A stretch of DNA of 64,000 nt from Tillus elongatus (Eukaryota > Arthropoda > Insecta > Coleoptera > Cleridae): contig OZ023262.1 of assembly GCA_964006375.1 (NCBI GenBank), positions 195,239,907 through 195,303,906 of the forward strand. Direction: 5' to 3'. Position 1 is the stretch's first letter, and each line of letters begins with the position of its first letter. Of the stretch, positions 1 to 11,051 are shown one piece after another. The notes under the pieces are model-generated. The model was not told the origin of the DNA, searched no databases, and saw only the letters and a program-made list of their open reading frames with translations. The translations under genes and the position numbers were made by a program.

Positions 1-2353
1 GTTCGTACCATTTCGGATTTATTCGCCATTTTGTAGAAAACATTACCATTGAAGCGCTTCGGAATAAATCCGATATCTTTAAAGACATGTGATATAAAAC
101 ATGGGGTTTTCACTATCCCATAGAGCGTGCAAATTCCTACATACTTTTATAAACACAATATGATTTTAAGATAACTGTTATTTATTTATTTATAACATAC
201 ATTTGAATTATCAGAGATAACTTGATTTTTTTCAATGGAACGGTACCCATATGTCCCCAGTATCTGATTCAGCGTTAAATTCCCTATATTTTAAGTATAC
301 ATTACCATATAACTATCTCATGCAGTTTTCTTTGAAAATTGATTCGAAAATATTAATGTTCAGCGGGGTGGCGCCAACCTTTGACTGATTCGGCCTTCAA
401 TGAGTGTCTTATTTTAAAAAGGACACACAGTAACTTGCAGTTCCAACCGATTCCTTTTTTGATAACTTTCCAACCTATATTGGGTATTTCCTATAGCTAA
501 AAAGCCAGTTTTTGGGGTATTTAGAGACATTCAAAAACATAACACAGCATAATTTTTCCTTATAGTGTAGTTGAACGTCAACGTTAAGACAAGTCTGCCA
601 TGATTAACAATTTATGTTACATACTTGTCATTCTAAATTATTCGACAAATGTCAATGCACTAATGTTCACAGTTAACATGGAAAATCATTATTCCAATGC
701 AGATTATTTAAATGTATTTTACATCCATGGAAAATGTAACCGAATTATTAGTAGAACATGTAGAAGGTTTAATGAGTTAAATCCTAATCTGCCACCCATG
801 AGTGAAAAGAAGTTAAGAAGGATTGAGTTAAATTTCCTAGAATTTGTTACTTTTAAAGCACCCAAAGTTAATCCCAGTCAAGCGACTAGAGATGAAAATA
901 ACGATATAACTGTCCTGGCTTATTTCGAGGCATATCCACATGTCTATGAATGAGCAATGAACGACATAGGTATTCCTTAATCCTCTGTAGTAAGAATCTT
1001 GTGGAGGCACAAAATGCACAACTATACGTTTACTTTAGTGCATGCTCTGCATCCAGAAGATGCTAGTAAAAGGGTCCAGTTTTTTGAAACGATGTTAATT
1101 CATATTCAAGGAGATGATGACTTTAAAAAAAATTATATGGGCTGATGAATCGAAATTTTCTCATGAAGGAGTTTTCAATAGACATAACAGTCATATTTGT
1201 GGAAATCAAAACCCCCACCCTATCAGGGAAAGGGGATTTCAAGTAAAATTTAGTGTCAACGTGTTGTTTGTTGAAAGGTAATAACTTTTATTATCATATT
1301 TATGATGGAACTTTAACTTCTAATCGTTGCATGAAAATATTAAGAACAATAGTTACAGACTTTTTAGATAATTTACCATTATCAGAATATAGAAGTTGTT
1401 GGTATCAAGATGACGGAGCTCCTGCGGACTCTACACGAGAAATATCCAACATACTCGACGATCTATTTAAAGATAGATGGATTGGAAAGTGCGGTCCCAG
1501 GATATGGCCCGCAAGAAGTCCAGATCTTACCCCACTTGATTTCCATCTTTGGGAAAAGATAAAAACCAAAGTATATGAAACGCCCGTCAATTCGCGCGAA
1601 GAATTAGAGATTATAGTAAGAATGGCGTTTAAAGAGTTAGATAGGAATGATATTCTGTCAGCAACCACTAGCGGCATTACGACACGAATATTAAAATATT
1701 TGAGTGTTAATGGACAACATTTTGAGCAGTTACTAGTTTAGGAGGTGTGAGTTGTTTTGTTACTCGTGTTGTAATAATACTTCGAGGATTTATAAGATTG
1801 TGTAAGGTAATAATATCACTGTTGATATCCTTAGAAAAAAAAATTTAATTTTTTTTTTAAATATTTTAAATACATAACTTTCAAACACAGTAACAATATT
1901 TATTTATTATAATTTTTAACTTAAACAGGAAATATTTTTGTTTCTACTGTATTTTTTGTTACGTACAAAAAAATGATCGCCCCGCTAACAAATACTATTT
2001 TCAAATGAATTTTCAAAGAAAACTATAAGAGACAGGTATAGGGTAACGTATACTTAAAAGATATGGAATTCAACGCTGAATCAGATGCTCGGGACATATG
2101 GGTACCGTTCCATTAAAAAAAAGCAAGTTATCTCTGATTGAAAATTTTCAAAATAAAATGTATGTTATAAATAACAGTTATCTTAAAATCGTATTGTGTT
2201 TATAACAGTATGTAGGAATTTTTACGCTCTATGGGATAGTCAAAACCACAATGTTTCTACCTTGTATGTCATTAAAGATATAGGAATTTTTCTAAAGCGC
2301 TCCAATCGTAATTTTTTCTGCAAAATGGCGAATAAATCCGAAATGGTACGAAC
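1..2353 (+). mobile_element. Tc1/mariner-superfamily DD41D element with ~375-bp TIRs
   Basis: The first ~375 bases recur as an imperfect reverse complement at about 1978-2353. Both ends carry GTTCGTACCATTTCGG or its complement, so the termini are recognisable. A TA dinucleotide follows directly at 2354-2355, as expected for a Tc1/mariner target site. The left flank is outside the window, so the left TA and the true first base cannot be confirmed. The interior holds one broken transposase gene on the plus strand. TIRs this long are unusual for classical mariner but recur in other elements of this window. Confidence 0.85.
600..1741 (+). pseudogene. DD41D transposase, frameshifted
   Basis: The product would be a transposase that cuts and inserts the surrounding element in the nucleus. 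The N-terminal DNA-binding part is at 660-953. A short piece (RILWRHKMH) continues near 980-1130, and the first catalytic Asp lies in WADESKF (codon 1144-1146) after a frameshift in a run of A. The C-terminal part (1253-1741) carries the second Asp in QDDGAP (codon 1412-1414) and the third in SPDLTPLDF (codon 1538-1540). Exactly 41 residues separate the last two, which defines DD41D. Stops and shifts at about 951, 1135 and 1250 make it inactive. The gene sits between matching TIRs. Confidence 0.88.
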
Positions 2354-2355
2354 TA

Positions 2356-4632
2356 GCCCGAATATGTTGTCATCAAGTGGCCTTTAAATTGAACGTATAA
2401 TTCAAAAAGCTAATAATATACAGGTAGATGTAGTTCTCCAGAAACGTCTAATAGGCCACTCAACGTGAATCACTCTGTATATACCCAAGCATCATTTAAA
2501 GTCAAATTGACGTAAAATCGCCCTACCAATAGGTCGGCGACCAAATCACCACAGGTCATTTTCAAGTAAAATTTAAGTGTATATTACCAATGTGGGGAAT
2601 AAAGTCAAAGTAATATGGAAGTCGATAATAGGTCCAGCAAGGCGTTTCGACCAAGGCGTTTTAGTTATATTTAGGGCATTTTCATTCAACATTGGGCCAA
2701 TGGACGTAATATATTGGTAAATATGTGCTACGCTTTACTTAAATCTGACATCTAGGCGCCAAGTGCCGTGACGTTCTTAACAACGAACTACGCATACGCA
2801 TGTGACATTATTCGGTTCTGTAGGATATGTGGTTATGTATGTATAAACAAACAGTAGAGTAGTAGAGATATTATCCATCTTTGTTAAAAAATGACATCTT
2901 GAATGATCAAAGAACTTACTTCAAATATTTGCAACAATGATAAAGGTGATTTGCAGTGTATAAAGAAAAAAACCACTGCGGTTATGTTTTTTTCTGTTAA
3001 CATGATGATGATACTTCGATAAAATTCGAGCGCCCTTGTAAAAGATAAAATTAGTAAAAATAAAAAATTATTCAAAATTCTTGAAATTCTGATTTTGGAG
3101 GATTGGTGATGTAAACAACACAAAACTATCTTGTCGTCATGGTATACAATCATTATTTAATGTTTTTTTCGAACTAAAATTTGATTACACTATATTCAAC
3201 AAAATATTATTTTTCATTTTCCAATACAATCAAGATGGATACCGCAAAATTAATTTAATATGGCTGCCCTTCTAACATTATTGACCTGAAAGTTAATTTT
3301 GCCCTATTTTTTTACCTGTAAGTCACAATTCCTAATGACAAAGCAAACTAACCAAAGTTTGAAGGCATTTTGTCCTATTATGGGAATTTCAACTATATGG
3401 TAAACGAATTTTGTTTGAATTTATTAGAAATGAAACATTTTCGTGTATAGAAATATATATTACTTATATCCGTGCACAGCGGAGAGACATATAGGAATGA
3501 TTATACAGCGTTTTTGGTCTTTGATTCCATAATATATAAACATTAATAGAAAATAGAAACAAAATAAAATAAGTAAATAAACATAAACATGACAGCTGAC
3601 CGTGTTGCCAATACTTCACTCCATTTGGCATGAAAAGGGATGTATTACATTGAAGAGGGAAACGTGCTGATTTGATACCAGCATAGAATTGAAATTCAGT
3701 TTTACTTTCATATACCTAGTAGTAGTGGCCGATAAAGTTGTCATACTTTTTTTAGGATTGACAAATGAGTTCTTCATTTGATGTAAGCCACTTTGAATGA
3801 TCAGCATCTATCACTATTTTTCTGTGAGCATTCTTTACTACTCTATAATAGTTTGTAGTATGTCTGTAAACTTTTATTGGTTTCAAAGGGGGCATTGTAA
3901 CACTATATTTGTTACTGGTGCACGCACATTAACAACAAGAATAAACTTTTATTGATGAAGTTTATCAACTGACACACCTTTAAGATTCACAAATGTATTT
4001 CACTGCTGTACACTTTGAACTTTGAGGACAATTTTTATTTCAAGTCAGATTTTATGGGTATTTTCAACTTGAAGGTAGGTAATTTTACTTGGAAGACCAT
4101 TTCTGCAGTAATTATGACTTTATAGCCGATCAGAAAGCCATTTTAGGTTAGCTCAGTGCCCAAAATATTTCCTGTGCTGTATTGCAATGAAATTGGTAAT
4201 ATATATGTAAGCTGGACTTCATAAGAAGACCTCCAATTTACTATACCACAGAGACATATTGCAGGTTAATATTAGGTAATAAATTACCTTAAAGTAGGTA
4301 TTTCAGGTATCTGGACTTGTTAGTCGATTTTCAGTCCAATTTAGGGCACACTTCGACCTAAAAATTACCAACTCTGGAATTGAAACACAAAAGTATATTC
4401 AAGTATATTTTATGAGTAAAATTAAACCAATTTTTTCCCAATTTAGTTACTTGTAAGTTACTGACTTTGGAGTAATTTTAATAGTCAAAAATAAGCTAGT
4501 TCGGAGCCCCATTTCCAAATTTGTAGTCATTATGACAATCAGGGCAACATTTTAGTTAATTATTACTAAATTACAACTTGGTTAGGTTATTTGGACTCGA
4601 GTGCTGGTTAACATGCCTTAATTTGTTGCTTG

Positions 4633-4634
<2 letters not shown>
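2356..4634. other. AT-rich non-coding stretch, no gene recognised
   Basis: I see no coding region, RNA gene or clear terminal repeat. The short open frames here have no recognisable motifs and AT-rich composition. Short phrases such as CAAGT...ATTTTACTTG recur loosely near 2560 and 4060 and may be very old repeat. It is probably host intron or intergenic DNA. Confidence 0.5.

Positions 4635-4706
<72 letters not shown>
4635..4706. repeat. (TA)n microsatellite, 72 bp
   Basis: Perfect TA run. Its right flank is the AAATAGCGAA...TTCGCTA palindromic end of repeat A; the left flank (TTGTTGCTTGGG) is not part of that family. Confidence 0.98.
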
Positions 4707-4711
<5 letters not shown>

Positions 4712-5285
4712 CGAACTTTTTCCACGGAAATTCGCTAATAACTATATGGACCATTAAACTAAAACTACTGCCAAAGCATCAGAGAAAGGGTTTATTTTAA
4801 ATGAATTTTCTAAAAATATTTTAGAAAAATGTAGGACAATGATGGTTGAAGCTAAAACTTAAAAGGGTTTGTAAAACTCTCTTCTTGCTACATCTTTTCT
4901 ACGTAACCCGCTTTCGTTACAGAATCTGTGCCTAAATGTTGCCATTTTTGACGTTTTGGATTGCGACTTAAGACGTTTTAAGAGGAAAATGCTATTTTTT
5001 TTAATGCCTATAACCTTTTCGCCTTTCAGCTTACCAATCTAAATGTTCGTACGTAGTTTACTCTTTACGACATAAAGCAGAGTATCAAATTTGGTTGCCA
5101 TAACTTTGTTCTTTCTGGAGATATAAAACCTTCCCGAAAAAAAATCCTAGAAAAAGCGGGCCGATTTTTCTGGCTAAAAAAGTTGTTTAAGTCACTTGCA
5201 AAAGGAAGGTACTCACCGAATTTGATCAAAATCGGCCCATTATTTTTTGAGTTATCGGTTATCGGTCCAGAGATAATGTGGTTTA
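4707..5285 (-). repeat. Repeat A, long-arm copy
   Basis: This ~580-bp block matches the long arm of a repeat seen at least a dozen times in the window. Diagnostic phrases are GAGAAAGGGT(C)TATTT, TTGACGTTTT, CAAATTTGGTTGCCATA, AAGGAAGGTACTCACC and ATCGGCCCATTATTTTTTGAG. It is non-coding. Relative to copies at 54.5 and 55.7 kb it is inverted. Confidence 0.85.
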
Positions 5286-5318
5286 TCTGTTAAATATACA
5301 AGCTGCATTCAAAGAAGA

Positions 5319-5669
5319 GAACCTCGGTGGTTCAGGGGTAAAAACGTGTGCCTCTGAACCGAAGGGTACTGGGTTCGATCCCAAGGTACTCCTTTCACTT
5401 TTTCAGTACAAACTGTAACTTAAGATCAACCGAGGTTCTGGCATTGTATTTGAGCACGTTGAATGTCTGTACGTTCCGCCCTTTGGAGGGGGCGTAAAGC
5501 CGTCGGTCTTGTGTCCATACGATGTTGGGCATGTTAAAGATCCCTACCCTCCTTACAGAAAGGCTGGGGTTCGGCAAAATTTCCAGGCTAGTAAGGTGAA
5601 ACTGCTCCCTGGCGTCGGTGATTGGCCATAGTCGCGGAAATAGGCCGAAGTTAAAGAAACAAAACACAC
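5319..5669 (+). mobile_element. tRNA-derived SINE, complete copy with 14-bp TSDs
   Basis: The 5' end resembles a tRNA with a pol III box A (GGTGGTTCAGGGGTA) and box B (GGGTTCGATCCC). A family-specific body follows (GTTGGGCATGTTAAAGATCC, then ACTATGGCC, seen as complement in other copies). The 14-bp sequence GCATTCAAAGAAGA occurs on both sides, at 5305-5318 and 5670-5683, a perfect target-site duplication. Four further copies lie at 21.7, 22.0, 57.5 and 58.0 kb. It needs a partner LINE to move. Confidence 0.9.
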
Positions 5670-5790
5670 GCATTCAAAGAAGATATAGTTTAGAGTTTGT
5701 GACATAACTCTATTACATGAGTATGCGGCTTCATTAGCTATGCCCATTTTATATAAATGAGAATTGAATTTCCCATGATTTAAGGTAATT
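5640..5790 (-). pseudogene. LINE C-terminal fragment (possible)
   Basis: The minus strand reads LYKMGIANEAAYSC and then QTLNYIFFECVCF, which resembles the Cys-rich C-terminal zinc-finger-like tail of many insect LINE ORF2 proteins (Q-T-x-N-H-I-x-F-E-C). The reverse transcriptase itself is absent. It overlaps the end of the SINE, so the exact border is uncertain. The call rests on a short motif. Confidence 0.4.
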
Positions 5791-5864
5791 CTTGTTTTGT
5801 TGTTTTTTCGTAACAAAAAATTTTTGCATGAACCTTTTGGATACAAAAGGAAAGAAGCAATTAT

Positions 5865-6020
5865 TATTTTTTAAGAATTTGACGAACAACCCATTTTGTT
5901 ATGTGTAGTTGAGCCGCAAGCTTCTTTACGCTGTTAGACGAATTATCAGAAATGTCATTCAGAACGTGTTCTTCTAACTCTAGGTTCTTTGCTTTTCTTG
6001 TGGGACCTTCTCCACCACGA
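5865..6020 (-). pseudogene. DD41D-type transposase N-terminal remnant
   Basis: The minus strand encodes GGEGPTRKAKNLELEEH followed by a helix-turn-helix-like stretch, KKLAAQLHITKWVVRQIL. This matches the arrangement of the paired-like DNA-binding N-terminus of the DD41D transposases elsewhere in the window (compare GGRPRSARMVEIEEQVL at 16.3 kb). No catalytic part follows. A separate TIR element (6024-6896) begins right at its upstream edge and may have interrupted it. Confidence 0.6.
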
Positions 6021-6023
6021 CGT

Positions 6024-6896
6024 ACAGTGGGTTAGAGGCGGAAAAAAATATTTATTATATATGTCATATAAGCCATATTATCTTCTTTTTGTGTTTTTAG
6101 AGAGTCAATGTGATTTATTTTAGCTATTATATTCGAATTCACTTTCAGTTCACATAACTTTATGTGTTCAAAGTTACCTAAAAATCGTAAAGATCAGGAA
6201 AAGTGCTTTCAAGTTCAACGTTTTAATTTTTGTATAAGAAACGGCTTAACGGTTTTCAGTATTTTTAACGAGTAAGTAGGGACCTTACTTCATCTATATA
6301 TAATAAATTATTAAAAGTTGTATAAAAGAGTCATGCGAAATTTAGCAAGGTTCTACTATGAAACTTTTTTTAGGTCTCATTAAGTCTTAGAATTTTAACT
6401 ACTAGCTACATGGATCTACATGTTCTGACCAGTTAAATTATTTTCCCTGTACTTTGTCCTAAGTGATAAGGTAGAAATCAGCTGCGTATATCTGCGGATA
6501 AATACATAGTTGGCGGTGCTCCTTGTTGCTGTGGCAGCGGGCGTTATAACAAAACCATAATTGACTTGGTGTTTCACCCTGTATAACAATAAGCATGGAA
6601 ATTTGATTTTCCTGTATATATAACCTTAGAAGGACCCAGTAATTATTTTGTGAGAAAAAACAATTGATACAGTTTTTGGATGTCAATTTAGGACTTTTAT
6701 AAGATCTAAATAGAGGATGGTCTAGTACTCGGTATTTGTTTTTTCTTAACATTTTTAAATCGTAGATTTAAAATATATATTATGCTGAAATATAGGTACT
6801 ACCATTACCATTTGCAAAAAACAACAACATATAAATGAAATATTCGAACATTTTGTGATACAGGATTTTTTCCGAAAAATACCGCTTCTAACCCAC
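6024..6896. mobile_element. Non-autonomous TIR element (CAGTGGGTTAGA ends)
   Basis: CAGTGGGTTAGAGGCGG starts at the left end and its complement (CCGCTTCTAACCCACTG) closes the right end, about 870 bp apart. The left end is preceded by TA. No protein is encoded. TIR length is about 30 bp with mismatches. The size and TA flank suggest a Tc1/mariner-type MITE, but the right flank reads TG rather than TA. Confidence 0.65.
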
Positions 6897-8319
6897 TGTG
6901 CGACGCGGTAAAAAACTTCGCAAAATGAATTTTTAAATCATTGGTTTAGGCACTTTTTATGTTTCTTTATTTCTCACCTGTTCTTTTAGGCTATGATCAT
7001 TCCTTACAAGTGTTTCTCGATCAGATGAATTTCGACTTCTAAATTATGCAGCATAATTTCTTCTTGCTTCCAGAGGATTGAAATTAAATGCACGTTATCA
7101 CATTCGGCATAGGAATAAGGCCCCATAAGTAAGTTATGTTTAGATGACTTTGACAAATTCTGTCATACCTATTGATTCGCATCCAGGACAATAAATCATT
7201 GTGGCGTTTCTTGTAGCATTCCGACTTATTTGAATAACTAATGGCAATAAATCTCGAAAATAGTTGATTTTTTTGAAACAAAAGAAGACTATCTTTATTT
7301 AACAGAAAAGTCCAGTGTATTTAAAAAAAGTTTTTGCTTCTCTAAAATGACACCTGTCAAAATTATGACCCTATAAGTGCGGGGCTAAACATTCCCGACT
7401 TCCCTGGTATACAAGAATGATTCTAGTATGAGTTTCTTAGTCCATATAAGCTGTATAACGTTACAACATGTTATTAAAATATACAGGCTTGCTTAAAAGT
7501 TAGAGTCGAAAATGTAAATCTTCAGGTGTACCTCTGAAGCCCGATGTCTTTGTTAGGAAAGACATTAGAAAAAATGTATAAACTACTAGTGTTGTTTGTA
7601 CGCTGGCGAAATATTGCCGTATACATACCGGGTACCGTGTACTAGTTTATGCTAAATGTTATAAATATCTACCAAAAACATCAGGCCGAGTAGAGTTCGC
7701 CTGGCGAATAACCTGTAGAATTCTGAATATAAGGAGGCACGTTGGAGTACGTATAGGTTTCAGCACTGTGTGTTAGTGATCGTTTAATAGTGGCGGAATT
7801 TACCTAGAGCTATAATAATGGTTCTGCGCTAGATTAGCTTTGTCAATAGTTGGCCGGATGTCGTGTAAATATCGGGATGAACATGGAATATGGGAGGCAA
7901 TTTGTGGGCTGTCGCCTAGCGTCTCCGCATTGTCGACTATTTCGAAGTTCATCCCATTAAAAGGACATATGTGTGAATAGACATAGACAGGAAGTCAATT
8001 AATGTGAAGGATATATTATTACAATGTCACAAAAACAAATACAATATGATGGGTTTAGTGTGATTTCGGAATGCAATCGTTTTAGGCTTGTCAAGCTAAG
8101 AGGTTGTCTATGCAGATTTTCTAATTGATGAATCTAAACAATACTCGTAACATTAAGAAATAGTTGAAATGAGCAGAACTTTATAATTATGCAATTACAA
8201 GGGTAGATTTTTAAAATATTTCTACCTCAGTACCACGACTTCTTTAAGGACCTTCCGTCACAGCACAGGCCACGCAGAAATCAGGTACTGGTGAAACTGC
8301 GAACTCCGAGCTTTTTTAA
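6897..8319. other. Non-coding stretch without recognised features
   Basis: No gene, RNA or repeat family could be assigned. The part from about 7480 to 7990 is somewhat less AT-rich than its surroundings and could be unique host sequence. Confidence 0.45.
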
Positions 8320-9120
8320 AATTTTAGGGAAAATTGTTTGGGTTCATTTTATTTTTGAAAAATAACACTACTTAGATCATGTTATTTTTTGTGTTGTACT
8401 CAAAAAGCATTGGGGAACTCAAATCACATTTAAAAAACCTGACGAGCGTTTCACTAATCAAGTTAGCGTCATCAGATGATGAAAAATTCTAGCTTGGTTA
8501 GTGAAAGAATGGTCAGCTTTTTTAAAATGTGTTGTAGCGGTTTGGGTTCATCACGTGTACTTATTAGTCCTCATCACAGGTTTCGATCTTCGCTTAGTGA
8601 ATTATGGCTTCCAGGCCCACGTAACTCAATCTGTATCGAAAGTTAAGTTGTAAAACTATATTGATAGAGACATCGCTGTTCTAAAATAATGCAAACAAAA
8701 ATCTTTTTTTCCTAATTTCATTAAGCTTTTTTAGTAAAAATTGTTTGGGTTCATTTTATTTTTAAAGATTACACTAATTAGATTATATTATTTTTTGTGT
8801 TGTACCCGAGAAGTACACTTGGAGAACTCAAATCACCACAACACATCTTTTAAAGACCTGACGATCGTTTCACTAACCAAGTAAGCGTCATCAAAGTATA
8901 AAAAATTCTAACTTGATTAGTGAAACGATCGACAGTTTTTTTTATGTGTTGTGGTGATTTGGGTTCTTCACGTGTACTTATCTGTGCTCATCACAGGTTT
9001 CGATCTTTACTTAGTGAATTATGGCTTCCAGGTCCATGGAACTCAATCTTTATCGAATTTTAAGTTGTAAAATTATATTAATAGGTACAGACATCGCTTT
9101 TCTAAAATCTTGCAAACAAA
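8320..9120 (-). repeat. Two tandem PLE terminal-repeat units (~410 bp each)
   Basis: Two ~410-bp units, about 8320-8715 and 8732-9120, repeat each other (GTTTGGGTTCATTTTATTTTT, CACAGGTTTCGATCTT, GTGAATTATGGCTTCCAGG). Each contains an internal inverted repeat built on GTGAAACGATCG and CAAATCACCACAACACAT. Penelope-like elements (PLEs) are known to carry such tandem pseudo-LTRs, and a PLE reverse-transcriptase start follows at 9461. The first unit carries a hammerhead-like core on the minus strand (CTGATGA at 8475-8469, GAAAC at 8452-8448). Confidence 0.75.
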
Positions 9121-9460
9121 GCCAGTTTTCCGAATTTTCAATTTAAAAATTTCCAATAACACAAAAGTAGGGAAAAGGTAGAAAATTTTGCTTAAAAAAA
9201 TGGCTGGATCTAGAAATGCAATATCTGTACTCAAAACGTAGTATGTTAGAAATAGAGGCATATAGTTTGTTTGGAAAATTAACCTTTAAGTTAGACAACT
9301 TAGAATATGAAGAATGGTGCAATTTTCAGCGGAAAATGTTTGTAGTCATTAACGCGAAAGTAGTTAGAACCGTCAAAAAATTTTATTAGAGAAGCGTGTA
9401 AAAGTAATATTTCAAAAAACTTGAAAGAGAATAAGTCCAGAAAAACTAAATTGTATTCAA

Positions 9461-9851
9461 ATGAAAATAGTTAAACGATTGCGAGAGAAAGAGTGTTTCT
9501 ATGTTAAAGCAGATACAGGCAATAAGGTAGTGATTTTGGAAAAAAACGAGTATAAAGACAGAGTTTATAACGCCATAGCGACAGGACCGTATAAAAAACT
9601 AAATAAAAAACCGGCTACCAAAAATGATTTCGGACGTTAAAAATAGTCTAAAAAGTTGTCATAACCTCATATCAAAAGACTTAGGAAGAAAGTTACAAGT
9701 TTCTAACCTGAAAGTCCCCAAGAAGTACGGTCTCTCAAAAATTCATAAACCGGGAAAATCAATTAGACGTATTGTTTCGGCTATAGATTCCCCGACATAT
9801 AATTTAGCAAAGTGGATGAAAAATGAGTTTGTAGCCATTGCGCGAATTTAA
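9461..9851 (+). pseudogene. Penelope-like element, N-terminal reverse transcriptase fragment
   Basis: The frame from ATG 9461 reads FYVKADTGNKVVILEKNEY and TGPYKKLN, typical of the N-terminal part of PLE polyproteins. It breaks near 9624 and continues in another frame with YGLSKIHKPGKSIRRIVSA and SPTYNLAKW, the conserved PLE reverse-transcriptase entry motif. It then stops. The palm domain and GIY-YIG nuclease are missing. The same family recurs at 41.2 kb. It sits directly downstream of two terminal-repeat units. Confidence 0.88.
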
Positions 9852-10074
9852 TTTAAAAAAATACTATACAAAATTAAAAATTTAAACAACCGGTGAAATG
9901 TCAAATTAAGAACGAAAAACCAGTTCTTCAGAAAATTGACGTCGTGGAAAATCTTTTCCCACAATCGTGTAACAAAAATGAGATCGACCTCTTAAACGAG
10001 ATGATTTTGTTTCAGGCCACAAAAGAAGGTAGTAATAGTAGTAGAAGTAATTGCTAGTACCAGGAAGTAAAAAG

Positions 10075-10191
10075 TCTGGACGCAACAAGTGCGTTATGGT
10101 CGTGAATTTTCTTAAAATTTTTCTAATAGCAAATTAGACTTTTTTTTTAAGAAAGCAAGCATCAAATTTGGTTACCAATATAACCTATATA
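10075..10191 (+). repeat. Repeat C, left end, interrupted
   Basis: It starts with the diagnostic GTCTGGACGCAACAAGTGCG phrase and runs to TATAACCTATATAG, where a transposon TIR fragment begins. The inserted TIR follows a TATA sequence. Confidence 0.75.
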
Positions 10192-10230
10192 GGGTGGCGC
10201 ATTGAAAACGAAACAGACCTTAAAATTAAG
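10192..10230 (+). repeat. Short TIR fragment (GGGTGGCGCATTG family)
   Basis: GGGTGGCGCATTGAAAACG is the outer terminus of the DD41D element family whose fuller copy lies at 61.3-63.2 kb. Only ~38 bp remain. Confidence 0.7.
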
Positions 10231-10261
10231 ATTGGAGGGGTTAAGTTATACATAAATGCCC

Positions 10262-10375
10262 ATATTTTGAATAGCGCCCAATGTATTGGTGAATTTTCGT
10301 AGAAAAAATTCACCAATGAGGAGCTGCTACATTTGATTTTGGAAAAATTCCTTCAAATGAGAGTTAACTAAGACC

Positions 10376-10377
<2 letters not shown>
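10262..10377 (+). repeat. Repeat A short-arm fragment
   Basis: Contains the terminal palindrome TTGGTGAATTTTCGTAG..., then CACCAATGAGGAG and CTTCAAATGAG, and then runs into a (TA)n tract. Confidence 0.75.

Positions 10378-10469
<92 letters not shown>
10378..10469. repeat. (TA)n microsatellite, 92 bp
   Basis: Perfect TA run lying between a repeat A fragment and the outer base of a transposon TIR at 10470. Confidence 0.98.
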
Positions 10470-10473
<4 letters not shown>

Positions 10474-10740
10474 GGCGCATTGGAAACGAAGCAGACCGAT
10501 TTGCGTCCAGAGATTTTTTTTTAAGAAACGCCGAAACACGTCAATTATAATATTTAGAGGTACATATTTTGGCATAATACTCAACTTTGTCACAAAACCC
10601 CTTAAGGGTGGTGATAAGAACCCTTATATTTTAAATAGGGAACATGGGTCGAGTGTTACATTATTTGAAAGCTCTTTCTTTTCTGAATTCAACACACTAA
10701 TTTTTTTGGAAGTTTTATCAACTCGTTTAAAAATATTGAT
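10470..10740 (+). repeat. Solo ~270-bp TIR of a DD41D element
   Basis: GGGTGGCGCATTGG to about GTTTAAAAATATT matches both TIRs of the element at 61268-63176, including CCTTAAGGGTGGTGATAA and ATTTGAAAGCTCTTTC. No transposase follows, so this is a solo terminus or deletion remnant. Its first base abuts a TA tract. Confidence 0.85.
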
Positions 10741-10760
10741 AGATGTTTGTAAAAAAAACC

Positions 10761-11051
10761 GAGACGCGGTAAGTGCGTTTTGGTAGCGAATTTTTATTGA
10801 ATGCTTCAAATTTCAATCACTCAATTTGCTATTAACCTAACGTTAGTTGGCTATGGAACCAGTTTTTACGGAAACATTTCCAGTTGATTTTCGAAAAATT
10901 TTTGTACATTTTCAAACAATAAGTTATTTTGATAAAATATGTATAAGTTATACCGTTAACCAAATTGATTCCTGCTTGCATTAAAAACATATTTGCTTTT
11001 AAAAACATTTTTATGAAAATTCACTATCATAACGCACTTTCTACGTCCAAA
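10761..11051. mobile_element. Repeat C, complete MITE-like copy
   Basis: Begins GAGACGCGGTAAGTGCGTT and ends with the complement (AACGCACTTTCTACGTCC), giving ~38-bp TIRs around ~290 bp of non-coding sequence. Other full copies lie at 43184-43490 and 56671-56905, and single ends are scattered through the window. Confidence 0.8.

Noticed and set aside
8225..8300. Possible host exon (CAGTACCACGACTTCTTTAAGG...)
   Set aside because: Short open stretch without splice sites on both sides or recognisable protein similarity.
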